Assembly: GCA_027033875.1 (NCBI GenBank)
Contig: JALVKK010000171.1
Span: 1-30,666, forward strand
Length of the DNA: 30,666 nucleotides
Direction: 5' to 3'
Source: Flavobacteriales bacterium
GTDB lineage: Bacteria; Bacteroidota; Bacteroidia; Flavobacteriales; Flavobacteriaceae
Position 1 is the stretch's first letter. Each line of letters begins with the position of its first letter. The notes under the pieces were generated by a model. That model did not search any database. It had not been told where the DNA came from and worked only from the letters and a program-made list of their open reading frames with translations. Shown one piece after another: positions 6,687-14,420 of the stretch. The position numbers were made by a program, and so were the translations under genes.

Positions 6687-8492
6687 TTATTCTTTGATAA
6701 ATTTCACTGTTGAAATTTTTTCACCGGCTTTTACACGCATCATATAGACACCGTTTTGCAAATCGGCAATGTTTAAAATAACTTGCTTTTGGTCAGGCGC
6801 CAAATATCGTACTTCTTGTCCTAAAAGATTAGTGATACTGATAAAATCAATATTTGAATCGGCACTGACATTTAAGACGTCGGTAGCAGGGTTCGGATAG
6901 AATTTGAATGACAACTGTTGGTAGTCTTCAACACTGAGAGCATCATCGGTTAAATAAAATAGAGATGTTCCTATATTGTCATTTTTATAATCCCAAGTTC
7001 TTAACCAATAATCATGTCCGGCAGTTAGACCGGAAACGGTTTTTACTTCATAAGGAGAGGAAAATCCTAAAATGTTAATGGATCCACAATAGATATCAGA
7101 ATTGGCGGTTGCACTGTTATAAATAGCAAATGAGAATGCTGACCAGTCCCCGGCATCATTTGAATGATGTACTTTAACAACGCCTGATGAAGGCGCTGTA
7201 AATTTGTACCAAACATCACCACCTTGATAATTAGCATTGGGACCACTACCTCCACAACTTGGTATGCTGTTTATAGGATGCGAACTCGTACTAAAAGTAT
7301 TATCAGCAGAAGTCAATATGAACAAAGAAGCATTTTCAGGTTGTACATTAATATCAATGGCATATGCAGCTTCATCATTACCTTCAATTTTGGCAAGATA
7401 GAATGGCATAATACCAAAATCATCATTATAATAATCCCACATTCTGATGTAATAAGTATCACCGGCATTTAAGTCACCTACCATATGAGGAATAAATAGA
7501 TTCGCATTATTATTCATTATTCCGCCACAAACAACAAGCGTTCCATTATACGCATTATGATAAATGGCATACCCCACTATGCCTATACCGTAACCGGTTC
7601 TCATGATACTAATTGCACCTGTACTGGGCGCGGTAAACTTATACCAAACATCACCACCTTGATAACCGGTACAACCAGGGTTCCCCGGAGAGTTAGTAGC
7701 GCCTATATTATTAAAATAATTCATTTGAATGGTACTGTTATCTCTTGGATCTGCTAAGGTAATTGTTCGGGGGTGGGTATTAAAATCATTCCAAGCTTTA
7801 TCAAAAGTAAAAGTATAACGATACCCATTTCCGGGCCAGTTAGCAGCATCTATATTATTATTTGCCGTTGTTCTGGAAATTGTAGGATTTGAACCGGAAG
7901 ACGTAACACTGATAAACGTAGTGTTAGTCCCATCATAATAATTAAAGCCTATTGATGCATTTAAATTGTTTCCGCTATCGCAATGTCCATAAAAAAATTC
8001 AATTTCATTGGAAGTTTCTCTTAATTTCAAACCAAAGCTCATATCGTGAGCACTGTCATTATAACGTGAAATATTTTTCCAATGAACTATAAAAACTCTG
8101 TTTGGTGCCGTACCAACTGTTTCATATGCAATATAACCATTATTGGCAGAATATAATATTAAATCATCCCACAAAGGAGCAATCATATTTTTTCTACCGT
8201 TAGATGTAGAAGCTAAATCATTTATTAAACTAATATTATTTTCTGTAAAAGATATGGCTCCGTTAACACCTACAGTACAAGTAGTAAATTTTTTACCACC
8301 GTAATAAAAGTCAAAACCGATGGGTACACCGGTTTGTTCTTGTTCGTCACCTGATGTCCAAAGGGTCGTTGCCGAACTACCCGGCATAGGATAACTCGAC
8401 AGACCACTTCGTGTAAGCGTATAATAATCCACTTGCGCTTGAAGGTTAAACATCAAGATGAATAAAAACGTGAATAAAATAGCTCTTTTCAT
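6687..8492 (-). CDS. T9SS-secreted multidomain protein with type A sorting domain
   Basis: Exported through Sec by the signal peptide MKRAILFTFLFILMFNLQAQ and then across the outer membrane by the type IX system, using the C-terminal sorting domain (~525-601; FKFYPNPATDVLNVSA and GVYMMRVKAG, ending KFIKE). The N-terminal ~240 residues resemble a nidogen-like or lectin-like sandwich module (GVPIGFDFYYGG, MIAPLWDDL, NEIEFFYGH). Two related modules follow, at about 270-370 and 415-515, each with YQGGDVWYKFTAPS and, near the end, a W-D-Y motif plus LFYL or PFYL, like pre-peptidase C-terminal domains. No catalytic domain is visible, so it is probably a surface or secreted binding protein or adhesin. 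At 601 aa it is complete, transcribed alone, and shares a terminator with the convergent SusD relic. Confidence 0.85.
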   Translation of the reverse strand: MKRAILFTFLFILMFNLQAQVDYYTLTRSGLSSYPMPGSSATTLWTSGDEQEQTGVPIGFDFYYGGKKFTTCTVGVNGAISFTENNISLINDLASTSNGRKNMIAPLWDDLILYSANNGYIAYETVGTAPNRVFIVHWKNISRYNDSAHDMSFGLKLRETSNEIEFFYGHCDSGNNLNASIGFNYYDGTNTTFISVTSSGSNPTISRTTANNNIDAANWPGNGYRYTFTFDKAWNDFNTHPRTITLADPRDNSTIQMNYFNNIGATNSPGNPGCTGYQGGDVWYKFTAPSTGAISIMRTGYGIGIVGYAIYHNAYNGTLVVCGGIMNNNANLFIPHMVGDLNAGDTYYIRMWDYYNDDFGIMPFYLAKIEGNDEAAYAIDINVQPENASLFILTSADNTFSTSSHPINSIPSCGGSGPNANYQGGDVWYKFTAPSSGVVKVHHSNDAGDWSAFSFAIYNSATANSDIYCGSINILGFSSPYEVKTVSGLTAGHDYWLRTWDYKNDNIGTSLFYLTDDALSVEDYQQLSFKFYPNPATDVLNVSADSNIDFISITNLLGQEVRYLAPDQKQVILNIADLQNGVYMMRVKAGEKISTVKFIKE

Positions 8493-8524
8493 AACAATAA
8501 GAATTTAAGGATTAAATTTTATAT

Positions 8525-8556
8525 CAAAAATAATAAGAGAATTATTGCAAAAACAA
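8525..8556 (-). promoter_or_regulatory. Promoter of the T9SS-secreted protein
   Basis: On the minus strand, -7 element TATTTTTG (8525-8532) with a TTG at 8554-8556, 21 bases upstream. The start codon follows about 32 bases after the -7 element. Confidence 0.5.
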
Positions 8557-8725
8557 TAAAATTCACAAACTGCATAAACTAGTTTATAAACGACATAAAT
8601 TAATATATGAACGACATTATTACAGATTTACAGACCGGTAAATTGAGGAGAAAAAAAATGAGATAAATCTGTAAAATTCGGAAGAAAAAACATAATTTCT
8701 ATAATTCAAATTTCAGATTAATACA

Positions 8726-8757
8726 TAAAAAAACCTGCCAAAATAGATTGACAGGTT
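8726..8757 (-). terminator. Terminator of rpmE2
   Basis: On the minus strand AACCTG and CAGGTT enclose a 14-base loop, extended by a TCA/TGG wobble region, and end in TTTTTTT. It begins 24 bases after the L31 stop. Confidence 0.75.
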
Positions 8758-8781
8758 GTAAAATTATGTTTTATAATCGGT

Positions 8782-9033
8782 TTATTTTTTAAACTTGGCG
8801 TATTTTCTTTTAAATTTATCAATACGTCCTGCTGTATCAACCAATTTCATTTTTCCGGTATAGAACGGGTGTGAAGTTCTGGAAATTTCCACTTTTACCA
8901 AAGGGTATTCAACACCTTCCACTTCAATTGTTTCTTTAGCTTCAGCGGTTGAACGGGTTAAATAAATCTCTCCGTTTGACATATCTTTGAATGCAACCAT
9001 TCTATAATTTTCGGGGTGAATGCCTTTTTTCAT
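8782..9033 (-). CDS. rpmE2: 50S ribosomal protein L31 type B
   Basis: Component of the large ribosomal subunit at the central protuberance. The 83-residue sequence begins MKKGIHPENYRMVAFKDMSN, contains EISRTSHPFYTGKMKLVDT and ends in a basic tail (GRIDKFKRKYAKFKK), matching L31 type B. It has no cysteine, so it is the zinc-free form; in other bacteria such forms support growth when zinc is scarce, but here it may be the only L31. The length is normal. It is a single gene with its own promoter and terminator. ATG start at 9033. Confidence 0.96.
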   Translation of the reverse strand: MKKGIHPENYRMVAFKDMSNGEIYLTRSTAEAKETIEVEGVEYPLVKVEISRTSHPFYTGKMKLVDTAGRIDKFKRKYAKFKK

Positions 9034-9068
9034 CGTCTTATATTTTTGATTTCCTTATTTAGAGTGTG

Positions 9069-9098
9069 CAAATTTATAAACTTTTTTTTAATTGACAA
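9069..9098 (-). promoter_or_regulatory. Promoter of rpmE2
   Basis: Minus strand -7 element TAAATTTG (9069-9076) with TTG at 9096-9098, a spacer of 19 bases, matching the Bacteroidota consensus. The leader is about 30 bases. Confidence 0.65.
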
Positions 9099-9258
9099 TA
9101 ATATTGTTGATTTTTTTAATGGGGGGGGGACTTCTAAAATCTTAAATCGTCAAAACTTGTTCGATATTCAAAATATAGAAGTTGAAGTAATATAATAGAA
9201 ATTAGAAGTGTTAAGCAGTTATCATAAAACGAAACAATTACTCACTCTTCACTCCTCA

Positions 9259-9312
9259 AACATTATAAACATTATGAACATTATGAACATTATAAACATT
9301 ATGAACATTATA
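9259..9312. repeat. Six tandem copies of AACATTAT(A/G)
   Basis: Six consecutive 9-bp units (AACATTATA or AACATTATG) followed by a partial AAC. The array ends 37 bases before the ATG of the HMG-CoA reductase gene, where promoter or leader elements are expected. Such repeats can vary in copy number by slippage and so change promoter spacing, but no direct evidence for that is visible. Confidence 0.9.
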
Positions 9313-9349
9313 AACTTTTAACTAAATTGCAGTTTCAAAAACAAAGGCA

Positions 9350-10636
9350 ATGCAAATAGACGGATTTTCAAAATTATCAAAAAAAGCTAAAATTGATTGG
9401 TTATTACAAACGTATTTTAACAATGATAATACTGCTCGTCAAATTTTATGGCAATATTGGCACAACGACAAAGCCCTTCAAAAACTCCACGACGGCTTTA
9501 TTGAAAATACCATTACAAATTATTATCTGCCTTATGCCATAGCGCCAAATTTTTTGATAAATGGCAAAATGTATGCCATACCAATGGCAATTGAAGAAAG
9601 TTCCGTAGTGGCGGCAGCCTCCAAAGCCGCCAAATTTTGGTTAGACAAAGGCGGTTTTAATGCAGAGGTTATCAATACGGTCAAAACCGGACATATTCAT
9701 TTTGTTTACACCGGCAAAACAACCGATTTGATTCAATTTTTCAGACAAAATCGTACTAAAATTTTGGACTCGGTTGCCGGTATCCAAAACAATATGCAAA
9801 AACGCGGAGGCGGTATAAAAGATCTAAATTTGATAGACAAAACGACTGCCATGTCCGATTATTATCAAATTGAATTTCAGTTTGAAACAGCCGATGCCAT
9901 GGGGGCTAATTTTATCAATTCGGTCTTAGAAGAAGCCGCCGATACCTTGCAAACATTGGCACAAAAAGAATTATCCGGAGATTTACAAGTTTTGATGCGT
10001 ATTTTGTCCAACTATACACCGGATTGTCTTGTAAGAGTTTCGGTTAGTTGTCCGGTTTCGAAATTGAAAAGTGATGAATTATCAGGCGAAAACTATGCCC
10101 TAAAATTTGTAAAAGCAGTCAATGTTGCCGAAGTAGAACCATATAGAGCCGTAACCCACAATAAAGGAATAATGAATGGCATCGATGCGGTGGTTATTGC
10201 CACGGGTAACGATTTCAGAGCCGTTGAAGCCAATGCGCACGCTTATGCCGGCAAAAGCGGACAATATACGTCTTTGTCTCATGCCGAAATAAAAGACGAA
10301 ATTTTCCGGTTTTGGATAGAAATGCCTTTGGCAATAGGAACGATAGGTGGTATAACGGCTATACACCCTTTAACGCGTTTTTCGTTGCAATTGCTTCAAA
10401 ATCCAACCGCAAAAGATTTGATGCAAATCATAGCGTCGGTAGGTTTGGCACAAAATTTTGCCGCTGTCAATTCGTTGATAACAAGCGGTATCCAAAAAGG
10501 ACACATGAAAATGCACCTCAACAATCTTTTGACGTTCCTGCAAGCCTCACCGGAAGAAAGACAACGAGCAGAACTATATTTTGCCGACAAAAAAGTCAGT
10601 TTCAAAGCCTTAAAAGATTTGTTGGGACGCCGGTAA
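9350..10636 (+). CDS. mvaA: Hydroxymethylglutaryl-CoA reductase, class II
   Basis: Interconverts HMG-CoA and mevalonate. In flavobacteria this step belongs to the mevalonate route to isoprenoids, although the class is called 'degradative' after its Pseudomonas prototype. The 428-aa length fits class II. Recognisable elements: PMAIEESSVVAAAS with the catalytic Glu at 82/83, DAMGANFINSVLE (~180-193), the catalytic Lys in HNKGIMNGID (Lys272), GNDFRAVEANAHAYAG with the catalytic Asp288, and GHMKMHL with the catalytic His385. All four catalytic positions are close to those known for the Pseudomonas enzyme (Glu83, Lys267, Asp283, His381). Transcribed alone; no other mevalonate gene is in the window. 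The leader carries an unusual 9-bp tandem repeat. Confidence 0.93.
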   Translation: MQIDGFSKLSKKAKIDWLLQTYFNNDNTARQILWQYWHNDKALQKLHDGFIENTITNYYLPYAIAPNFLINGKMYAIPMAIEESSVVAAASKAAKFWLDKGGFNAEVINTVKTGHIHFVYTGKTTDLIQFFRQNRTKILDSVAGIQNNMQKRGGGIKDLNLIDKTTAMSDYYQIEFQFETADAMGANFINSVLEEAADTLQTLAQKELSGDLQVLMRILSNYTPDCLVRVSVSCPVSKLKSDELSGENYALKFVKAVNVAEVEPYRAVTHNKGIMNGIDAVVIATGNDFRAVEANAHAYAGKSGQYTSLSHAEIKDEIFRFWIEMPLAIGTIGGITAIHPLTRFSLQLLQNPTAKDLMQIIASVGLAQNFAAVNSLITSGIQKGHMKMHLNNLLTFLQASPEERQRAELYFADKKVSFKALKDLLGRR

Positions 10637-10671
10637 TCAATAAATTATATTATTATTTCAACTATTTTTAT

Positions 10672-10679
10672 TATATTTG
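10672..10679 (+). promoter_or_regulatory. -7 element of the FG-GAP/T9SS protein promoter
   Basis: TATATTTG matches TAnnTTTG; the start codon is 59 bases further on. No good -33 TTG is seen at the expected spacing. Confidence 0.45.
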
Positions 10680-10738
10680 TAATAAAATACAACACTGCTT
10701 ATTACAATAAACAATAAGCATATTAAAAAATTAATATT

Positions 10739-12106
10739 ATGAAAAGAATATTTACATTTGTTTTACTATTTGTCAGCGTAACTGTTTTTGCACAGTTTCA
10801 AAGAAATGTTGTTGCCAATCTAACCGGAGCATACGGCATTTTGGAAAAAGATGTTAATGGCGATGATATTTTAGATTTGCTTGCTGCCGGTGAATCCGGC
10901 AATATTTTAGCCTATTTTATCAACGACGGTAGCGGTAATTTTACCCAAACGACTATTGACAGCAATTTTACAGGCGCTCGTTTTATTGACGGTGCCGATT
11001 TTGACAATGACGGTGATATGGATTTTGTTGCTACCGGCACTTCCGATTTGGTTTGGTACTTAAACGATAACGGCACTTTTGTCAAAACGGTGATTGAAAC
11101 CGGACTTAATGACCCGCGTCAGGTGCGTACTTCGGATATAGGAGATTTAACAAATCCCGCAACACCTGACGGTGATATCGACTTGGGAGTTTTGGTTAGT
11201 GGCGAAAATACCGTATCGGTTTATTTTAATGACGGGGCTAATAATTTTAGTCGTTTTAATATCATCAGTATCAATTCACCGCGATATTTACACGGTGGTG
11301 ATTTTGATTCTGATAATTCTCCCGATTTTTTAATTTCATCGTATAACGGAGACGGTACCAACGACGAAGACAATATATTTTGGTATTATGTCGGTAATTG
11401 GGGGTTGACGCAGGGTGGTGTCGTTGCCAGTAATTTTCACGGCGCTTTCGGTGTCGAAGGCGGTGATATCGATTTGGACGGCGACGACGATGTTATTGGT
11501 GCCGCTTATATCGATAATGAAGTAGCTTGGTTTGAAAACCTAAATGGGGACGGTTCGTCTTTTACCAAACACATTATCGATGATAATTTACCCGGTGCTT
11601 CTTATGTACATTGGTTGGATATTGACGATGACGGTGATAAAGATATCGTTGCTACCGGTTACGGCGATACTTCCGGAAACAATTCGCAAGTGGTTGTTTA
11701 CTATAACGACGGCGCTCAAAATTTTACCAAAACGCTTATCGATGATACTATTCAAGGAGCCAATACATTTACCGTACAAGATTTTAACGGCGATGGTAAA
11801 AACGATATAGCTGTAACAGGCTCGGTTTCCAATGAAGTTGTTGTGTATATTTACAACCCCGGCAATGTAAAACAAAATTCGATTACCGGTTTGTCGATAT
11901 ATCCCAATCCGGTAAAGGACGTTTTGCATATTGCACCGGCAGACAAAATTCAACAAATTCAAATATTTGATATCACCGGACGACAAGTTCTTTCAACAAA
12001 TCAAACTGTTATCGATGTTTCAAAATTGGACAAAGCCTATTATTTGGTTAAAATGATTTTGAAAAATCACAATATCATAACTAAAAAAATTTTGATATTG
12101 AAATAA
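10739..12106 (+). CDS. T9SS-secreted FG-GAP/VCBS-repeat protein
   Basis: Secreted or surface protein with signal peptide MKRIFTFVLLFVSVTVFAQ, a repeat region of calcium-binding DxDxDG-type loops characteristic of FG-GAP/VCBS propeller blades (DVNGDDILDLLAAGE, DFDNDGDMDFVATG, DIDLDGDDDVIGAAY, DIDDDGDKDIVATGYG, DFNGDGKNDIAVTG), and a C-terminal type A sorting domain from about residue 383 (LSIYPNPVKDVLHI, FDITGRQVLS, ending KKILILK). The propeller probably binds calcium and a ligand; no enzyme domain is present. 455 aa, complete. Standing alone after HMG-CoA reductase with its own -7 element. No strong hairpin separates it from the convergent pseudouridine synthase gene 18 bases away. Confidence 0.88.
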   Translation: MKRIFTFVLLFVSVTVFAQFQRNVVANLTGAYGILEKDVNGDDILDLLAAGESGNILAYFINDGSGNFTQTTIDSNFTGARFIDGADFDNDGDMDFVATGTSDLVWYLNDNGTFVKTVIETGLNDPRQVRTSDIGDLTNPATPDGDIDLGVLVSGENTVSVYFNDGANNFSRFNIISINSPRYLHGGDFDSDNSPDFLISSYNGDGTNDEDNIFWYYVGNWGLTQGGVVASNFHGAFGVEGGDIDLDGDDDVIGAAYIDNEVAWFENLNGDGSSFTKHIIDDNLPGASYVHWLDIDDDGDKDIVATGYGDTSGNNSQVVVYYNDGAQNFTKTLIDDTIQGANTFTVQDFNGDGKNDIAVTGSVSNEVVVYIYNPGNVKQNSITGLSIYPNPVKDVLHIAPADKIQQIQIFDITGRQVLSTNQTVIDVSKLDKAYYLVKMILKNHNIITKKILILK

Positions 12107-12124
12107 AACCCGATACAAATCCGG

Positions 12125-12946
12125 TTATAGCATTTTTAAAAAATCGATTTCTTTTTGGGTCAAATGTCGCCAATGTCCGCGTTTGAGATCTTTTTTGGTC
12201 AGTCCGGCAAACAAAACACGGTCCAGTTTGATGACATCATATCCCAGATACTCGAATATCCGGCGAACAATACGGTTGCGACCCGAGTGGATTTTGACCC
12301 CTACTTCGTTGTGCGAAACGCCTTTGATATACGAAATTTCATCGACTTGAACATGTCCGTCATCTAACTCTAAACCTGCTTTGATTTTTTCCATATCCGA
12401 AGGCTTCAGGTTTTTATCAAGTTTGACATGATAAATCTTTTCAACACGATGCTTAGGGTGTGTCAATTTTTTAGCCATATCACCGTCATTGGTAAAAAGC
12501 AGTACGCCGGTAGTATTACGATCCAATCTGCCTACGGGATAAATTCGTACGGGAGCAGATTTTTCGACTAATTCCATAACTGTTTTGCGTCCTTTTTCAT
12601 CTTCGGTGGTAGTGATAAAATTTTTTGGTTTATTGAGCAATACATAGATTTTTTTTTCGGGTTTGATGGTTTCGCCGTTAAATTGAACTTTATCTCCCGA
12701 TTGTACTTTGTAACCCATTGTCGTAACGACTTTGCCGTTGACACTGACAGCGCCTATCTTTATCAATTCATCTGCATCACGTCGCGAAGCTATTCCGGCA
12801 TGAGCCAAATATTTGTTTAGACGCATCGCCACGTCTGTCTTAGGCTCACCGGTTTTCTTAACAGTAGATTTTTTAAGTCGCGGTTTGTAATTTTTTGATA
12901 TAAAATTTTTCTTTGGCTTGTTATTATGTTGGGATTTCTTTTTCAT
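12125..12946 (-). CDS. rluB: RsuA/RluB-family rRNA pseudouridine synthase
   Basis: Converts a specific uridine in ribosomal RNA to pseudouridine; the RluB target in E. coli is 23S U2605. It has a basic N-terminal extension of about 40 residues (Lys/Arg-rich, typical of Bacteroidota members), an S4 RNA-binding domain (~42-90; MRLNKYLAHAGIASRRDADE), and the catalytic domain with GRLDRNTTGVLLFTNDGD, whose Asp is the nucleophile. It ends with a helix, RGHWRHLTQKEIDFLKML. 273 aa. The family (RsuA, RluB, RluE, RluF) is certain; the exact rRNA position is inferred. Start ATG at 12946; -7 element and an inverted repeat lie upstream. Confidence 0.88.
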   Translation of the reverse strand: MKKKSQHNNKPKKNFISKNYKPRLKKSTVKKTGEPKTDVAMRLNKYLAHAGIASRRDADELIKIGAVSVNGKVVTTMGYKVQSGDKVQFNGETIKPEKKIYVLLNKPKNFITTTEDEKGRKTVMELVEKSAPVRIYPVGRLDRNTTGVLLFTNDGDMAKKLTHPKHRVEKIYHVKLDKNLKPSDMEKIKAGLELDDGHVQVDEISYIKGVSHNEVGVKIHSGRNRIVRRIFEYLGYDVIKLDRVLFAGLTKKDLKRGHWRHLTQKEIDFLKML

Positions 12947-12981
12947 TTGGCAATTGTTATGAATTTTATAAACATTCCACT

Positions 12982-13014
12982 AGCAAGCTTGCGAGCAAAC
13001 TTGCTGCAAAGATA
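12982..13014 (-). promoter_or_regulatory. Promoter of rluB with an overlapping inverted repeat
   Basis: Minus strand -7 element TATCTTTG (13007-13014). Immediately downstream lies an inverted repeat, AGCAAG (12982-12987) and CTTGCT (13000-13005), also containing the palindrome GCAAGCTTGC. Transcription would begin inside the repeat, so it could act as an operator or a 5' hairpin. Confidence 0.45.
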
Positions 13015-13075
13015 TGACAATTTGACATAATCATACGGGCTTATCATTGCAAATAATTCTATGGCATATTTATTG

Positions 13076-13083
13076 TAAATTTG
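13076..13083 (+). promoter_or_regulatory. -7 element upstream of the thioredoxin/glutaredoxin gene
   Basis: TAAATTTG matches TAnnTTTG and ends 23 bases before the ATG at 13107. It decides the start codon: an upstream in-frame start at 13047 would lie before the transcript begins. Confidence 0.6.
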
Positions 13084-13106
13084 TCGGTGAAAAATTATTC
13101 GTAAAT

Positions 13107-13679
13107 ATGAATTTTGTTGTTGTAAAGGATTATCAAGATATCGTTAAAGACAGTGATACCAAAAAATTCATTTTAATTTACAAAAAAGGAACTGTCAATT
13201 CCGATTGTGCCTATGAAGCCTTAACAAAAATTAAAGACGCTAGGGTTTTGACGGTTGATGTCAATTCGGTTAGGAATGTTCACGAGCATTTCGGGGTCGA
13301 TTCGGTTCCCTCGTTGGTGGTAACAACCGGTGCCAAAGTAGAAAATATCATCAAAGGTTGTCAAACTCCGGCATATTTTGATCAAATTATTCACGAAAAA
13401 AAAGCTGTCTATACGACACCGGACAAGCGTCAAGCACAAAAACGAGTAGTGGTGTATTCGACTCCGACCTGTCAATATTGCAACAAATTGAAGCAATATT
13501 TTAACAAACACGGAATCAAATATACAGACATAAATGTTGCGAGCAATCAACAAGCCGCTGCCGAAATGGTTCGTAAAAGCGGACAACGCGGTGTACCGCA
13601 AACCGATATAAACGGACAAATCATAATCGGTTTTGATACGGCAAAATTGAGCAGAATATTAAATATACCAACAGAATAA
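13107..13679 (+). CDS. Thioredoxin-like/glutaredoxin two-domain protein
   Basis: Probable thiol-disulfide oxidoreductase in the cytoplasm. From ATG 13107 it has 190 residues. The N-terminal ~95 residues follow a thioredoxin fold (FILIYKKG, VLTVDVNSVRNVHEHFGV, then the cis-proline SVPSLVV), but the CxxC is replaced by a single cysteine, Cys34 in NSDCAYEA, as in monothiol bacilliredoxin-like proteins. The C-terminal half is a glutaredoxin/NrdH-like domain: VVVYSTPTCQYCNKLK with Cys122 and Cys125, RGVPQTDINGQIIIGFD with the cis-Pro and glutathione-site-like region. No signal peptide. A groES gene follows after 21 bases, so the two probably share a transcript. The longer frame from 13047 was rejected because the promoter lies inside it. 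Confidence 0.75.
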   Translation: MNFVVVKDYQDIVKDSDTKKFILIYKKGTVNSDCAYEALTKIKDARVLTVDVNSVRNVHEHFGVDSVPSLVVTTGAKVENIIKGCQTPAYFDQIIHEKKAVYTTPDKRQAQKRVVVYSTPTCQYCNKLKQYFNKHGIKYTDINVASNQQAAAEMVRKSGQRGVPQTDINGQIIIGFDTAKLSRILNIPTE

Positions 13680-13700
13680 ATAACTAAAAACCAAAATAAT

Positions 13701-13988
13701 ATGAGAGAATTACAACCATTAAACGAGAATGTTTTACTGGAATTAACCGATGAATTTACCGAAGAAAAAACAGCTTCGGGTATCATTATTCCCGACAGCG
13801 CCAAAGAAAAACCCTCATTGGGACGTGTTTTGGCATTAGGCAATATTGAAGATGCCGCCGTCAATCCGGGTGATGTCGTAATGTATAAAAAATTTGCCGG
13901 CAACAAAGTGGAATTAGACGGCAAAGAATATCTGATTTTGCCTTATGCTGACATTTTGGCTAAAATCAGTGAAGTAGATGCTATTTAA
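13701..13988 (+). CDS. groES: GroES family co-chaperonin (no groEL adjacent)
   Basis: Ten-kilodalton co-chaperonin that caps the GroEL cavity. The 95-aa sequence shows the family pattern: LQPLNENVLLEL, the mobile-loop segment EEKTASGIIIPDSAKEKPSLGRV, NPGDVVMYKKFAG, and the closing YLILPYADILAKI. The mobile-loop hydrophobic triplet that contacts GroEL is preserved as III. Unusually, no groEL follows: the next gene is the convergent ssb past a strong terminator, and the upstream partner is a redox protein. It could be the genome's only GroES, separated from groEL, or a second paralogue; the window cannot tell. Sequence identity to the family is clear. Confidence 0.85.
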   Translation: MRELQPLNENVLLELTDEFTEEKTASGIIIPDSAKEKPSLGRVLALGNIEDAAVNPGDVVMYKKFAGNKVELDGKEYLILPYADILAKISEVDAI

Positions 13989-14009
13989 TCAAACTTTGTA
14001 AAATTTTAT

Positions 14010-14049
14010 AATAAGAAACCGCTCCGGCTTGCCGGAGCGGTTTCTTATT
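14010..14049. terminator. Bidirectional terminator between groES and ssb
   Basis: Perfect arms of AATAAGAAACCGCTCCGG with a CTTG loop (centre 14029/14030), flanked by A- and T-rich ends. It lies 22 bases after the groES stop and 30 bases from the ssb stop. Confidence 0.93.
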
Positions 14050-14078
14050 ACAGTATTTTATCGAGTAACAACACCAAC

Positions 14079-14420
14079 CTATTGATTGTTACCTCTCAAT
14101 AACAAAACTTCATTGACTAAAACTTCAGTTACATACCGACGTTGACCGTCTTTGGTTTCATAACTGCGATTGGTCAGTTTGCCTTCGATGGCAATTTCTT
14201 TACCTTTATCGACAAAATTTTCGATAATTTCTGCGGTTTTGCCCCAAGCCACCAAATTGTGCCAATAAGTCTGTGTAATACGCTCACCATCTTTATTGAG
14301 ATAAGTCTCATTGGTTGCGATAGAAAATTTGGCAACTTTTCTGCCGTTTTCTAAAGTTTTGATTTCAGGTACTTGACCTACGTTTCCGATTAATTTTACA
14401 CTGTTTTTTAAAGTACTCAT
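14079..14420 (-). CDS. ssb: Single-stranded DNA-binding protein (short form)
   Basis: Binds and protects single-stranded DNA in replication, repair and recombination. The 113-aa sequence is an OB fold from start to end: SVKLIGNVGQVPEIKTLENG, KVAKFSIATNETY, TYWHNLVAWGKTAEIIENFV, KGKEIAIEGKLTNRSYE, and VTEVLVNEVLLL. It stops at RGNNQ directly after the fold, so it lacks the glycine-rich linker and the acidic tip that recruits partner proteins in E. coli SSB. Short SSBs of this kind are common in Bacteroidota alongside a longer one. It has its own long leader (over 110 bases to a -7 element). Which of several SSBs in the genome this is cannot be decided here. Confidence 0.93.
   Translation of the reverse strand: MSTLKNSVKLIGNVGQVPEIKTLENGRKVAKFSIATNETYLNKDGERITQTYWHNLVAWGKTAEIIENFVDKGKEIAIEGKLTNRSYETKDGQRRYVTEVLVNEVLLLRGNNQ

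Larger units (their letters stand above)
9034..9349. other. Intergenic region between rpmE2 and HMG-CoA reductase
   Basis: 316 bases without a gene. It holds the rpmE2 promoter, a run of nine G (9121-9129) and a 9-bp tandem repeat (9259-9312) just before the HMG-CoA reductase gene. No clear TAnnTTTG element was found for that gene and no RNA gene was recognised. Confidence 0.7.

Noticed and set aside
9259..9312. CRISPR-like array
   Set aside because: Units are only 9 bp, contiguous, without spacers, and no cas genes are near.
10312..10710. 132-codon open frame overlapping the end of HMG-CoA reductase
   Set aside because: It lies almost wholly inside the reductase gene in another frame and has the odd composition of a shadow frame.
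11588..11986. 132-codon antisense frame in the FG-GAP protein gene
   Set aside because: Antisense to a well-supported repeat protein; its length follows from the biased codons of the repeats.
13047..13106. Upstream start giving 20 more residues to the thioredoxin/glutaredoxin protein
   Set aside because: The -7 element TAAATTTG lies inside this stretch, so the transcript begins after it; the ATG at 13107 begins the fold.
13221..13619. 132-codon antisense frame in the thioredoxin/glutaredoxin gene
   Set aside because: Overlaps a gene with clear domain motifs; no promoter or recognisable protein on the opposite strand.
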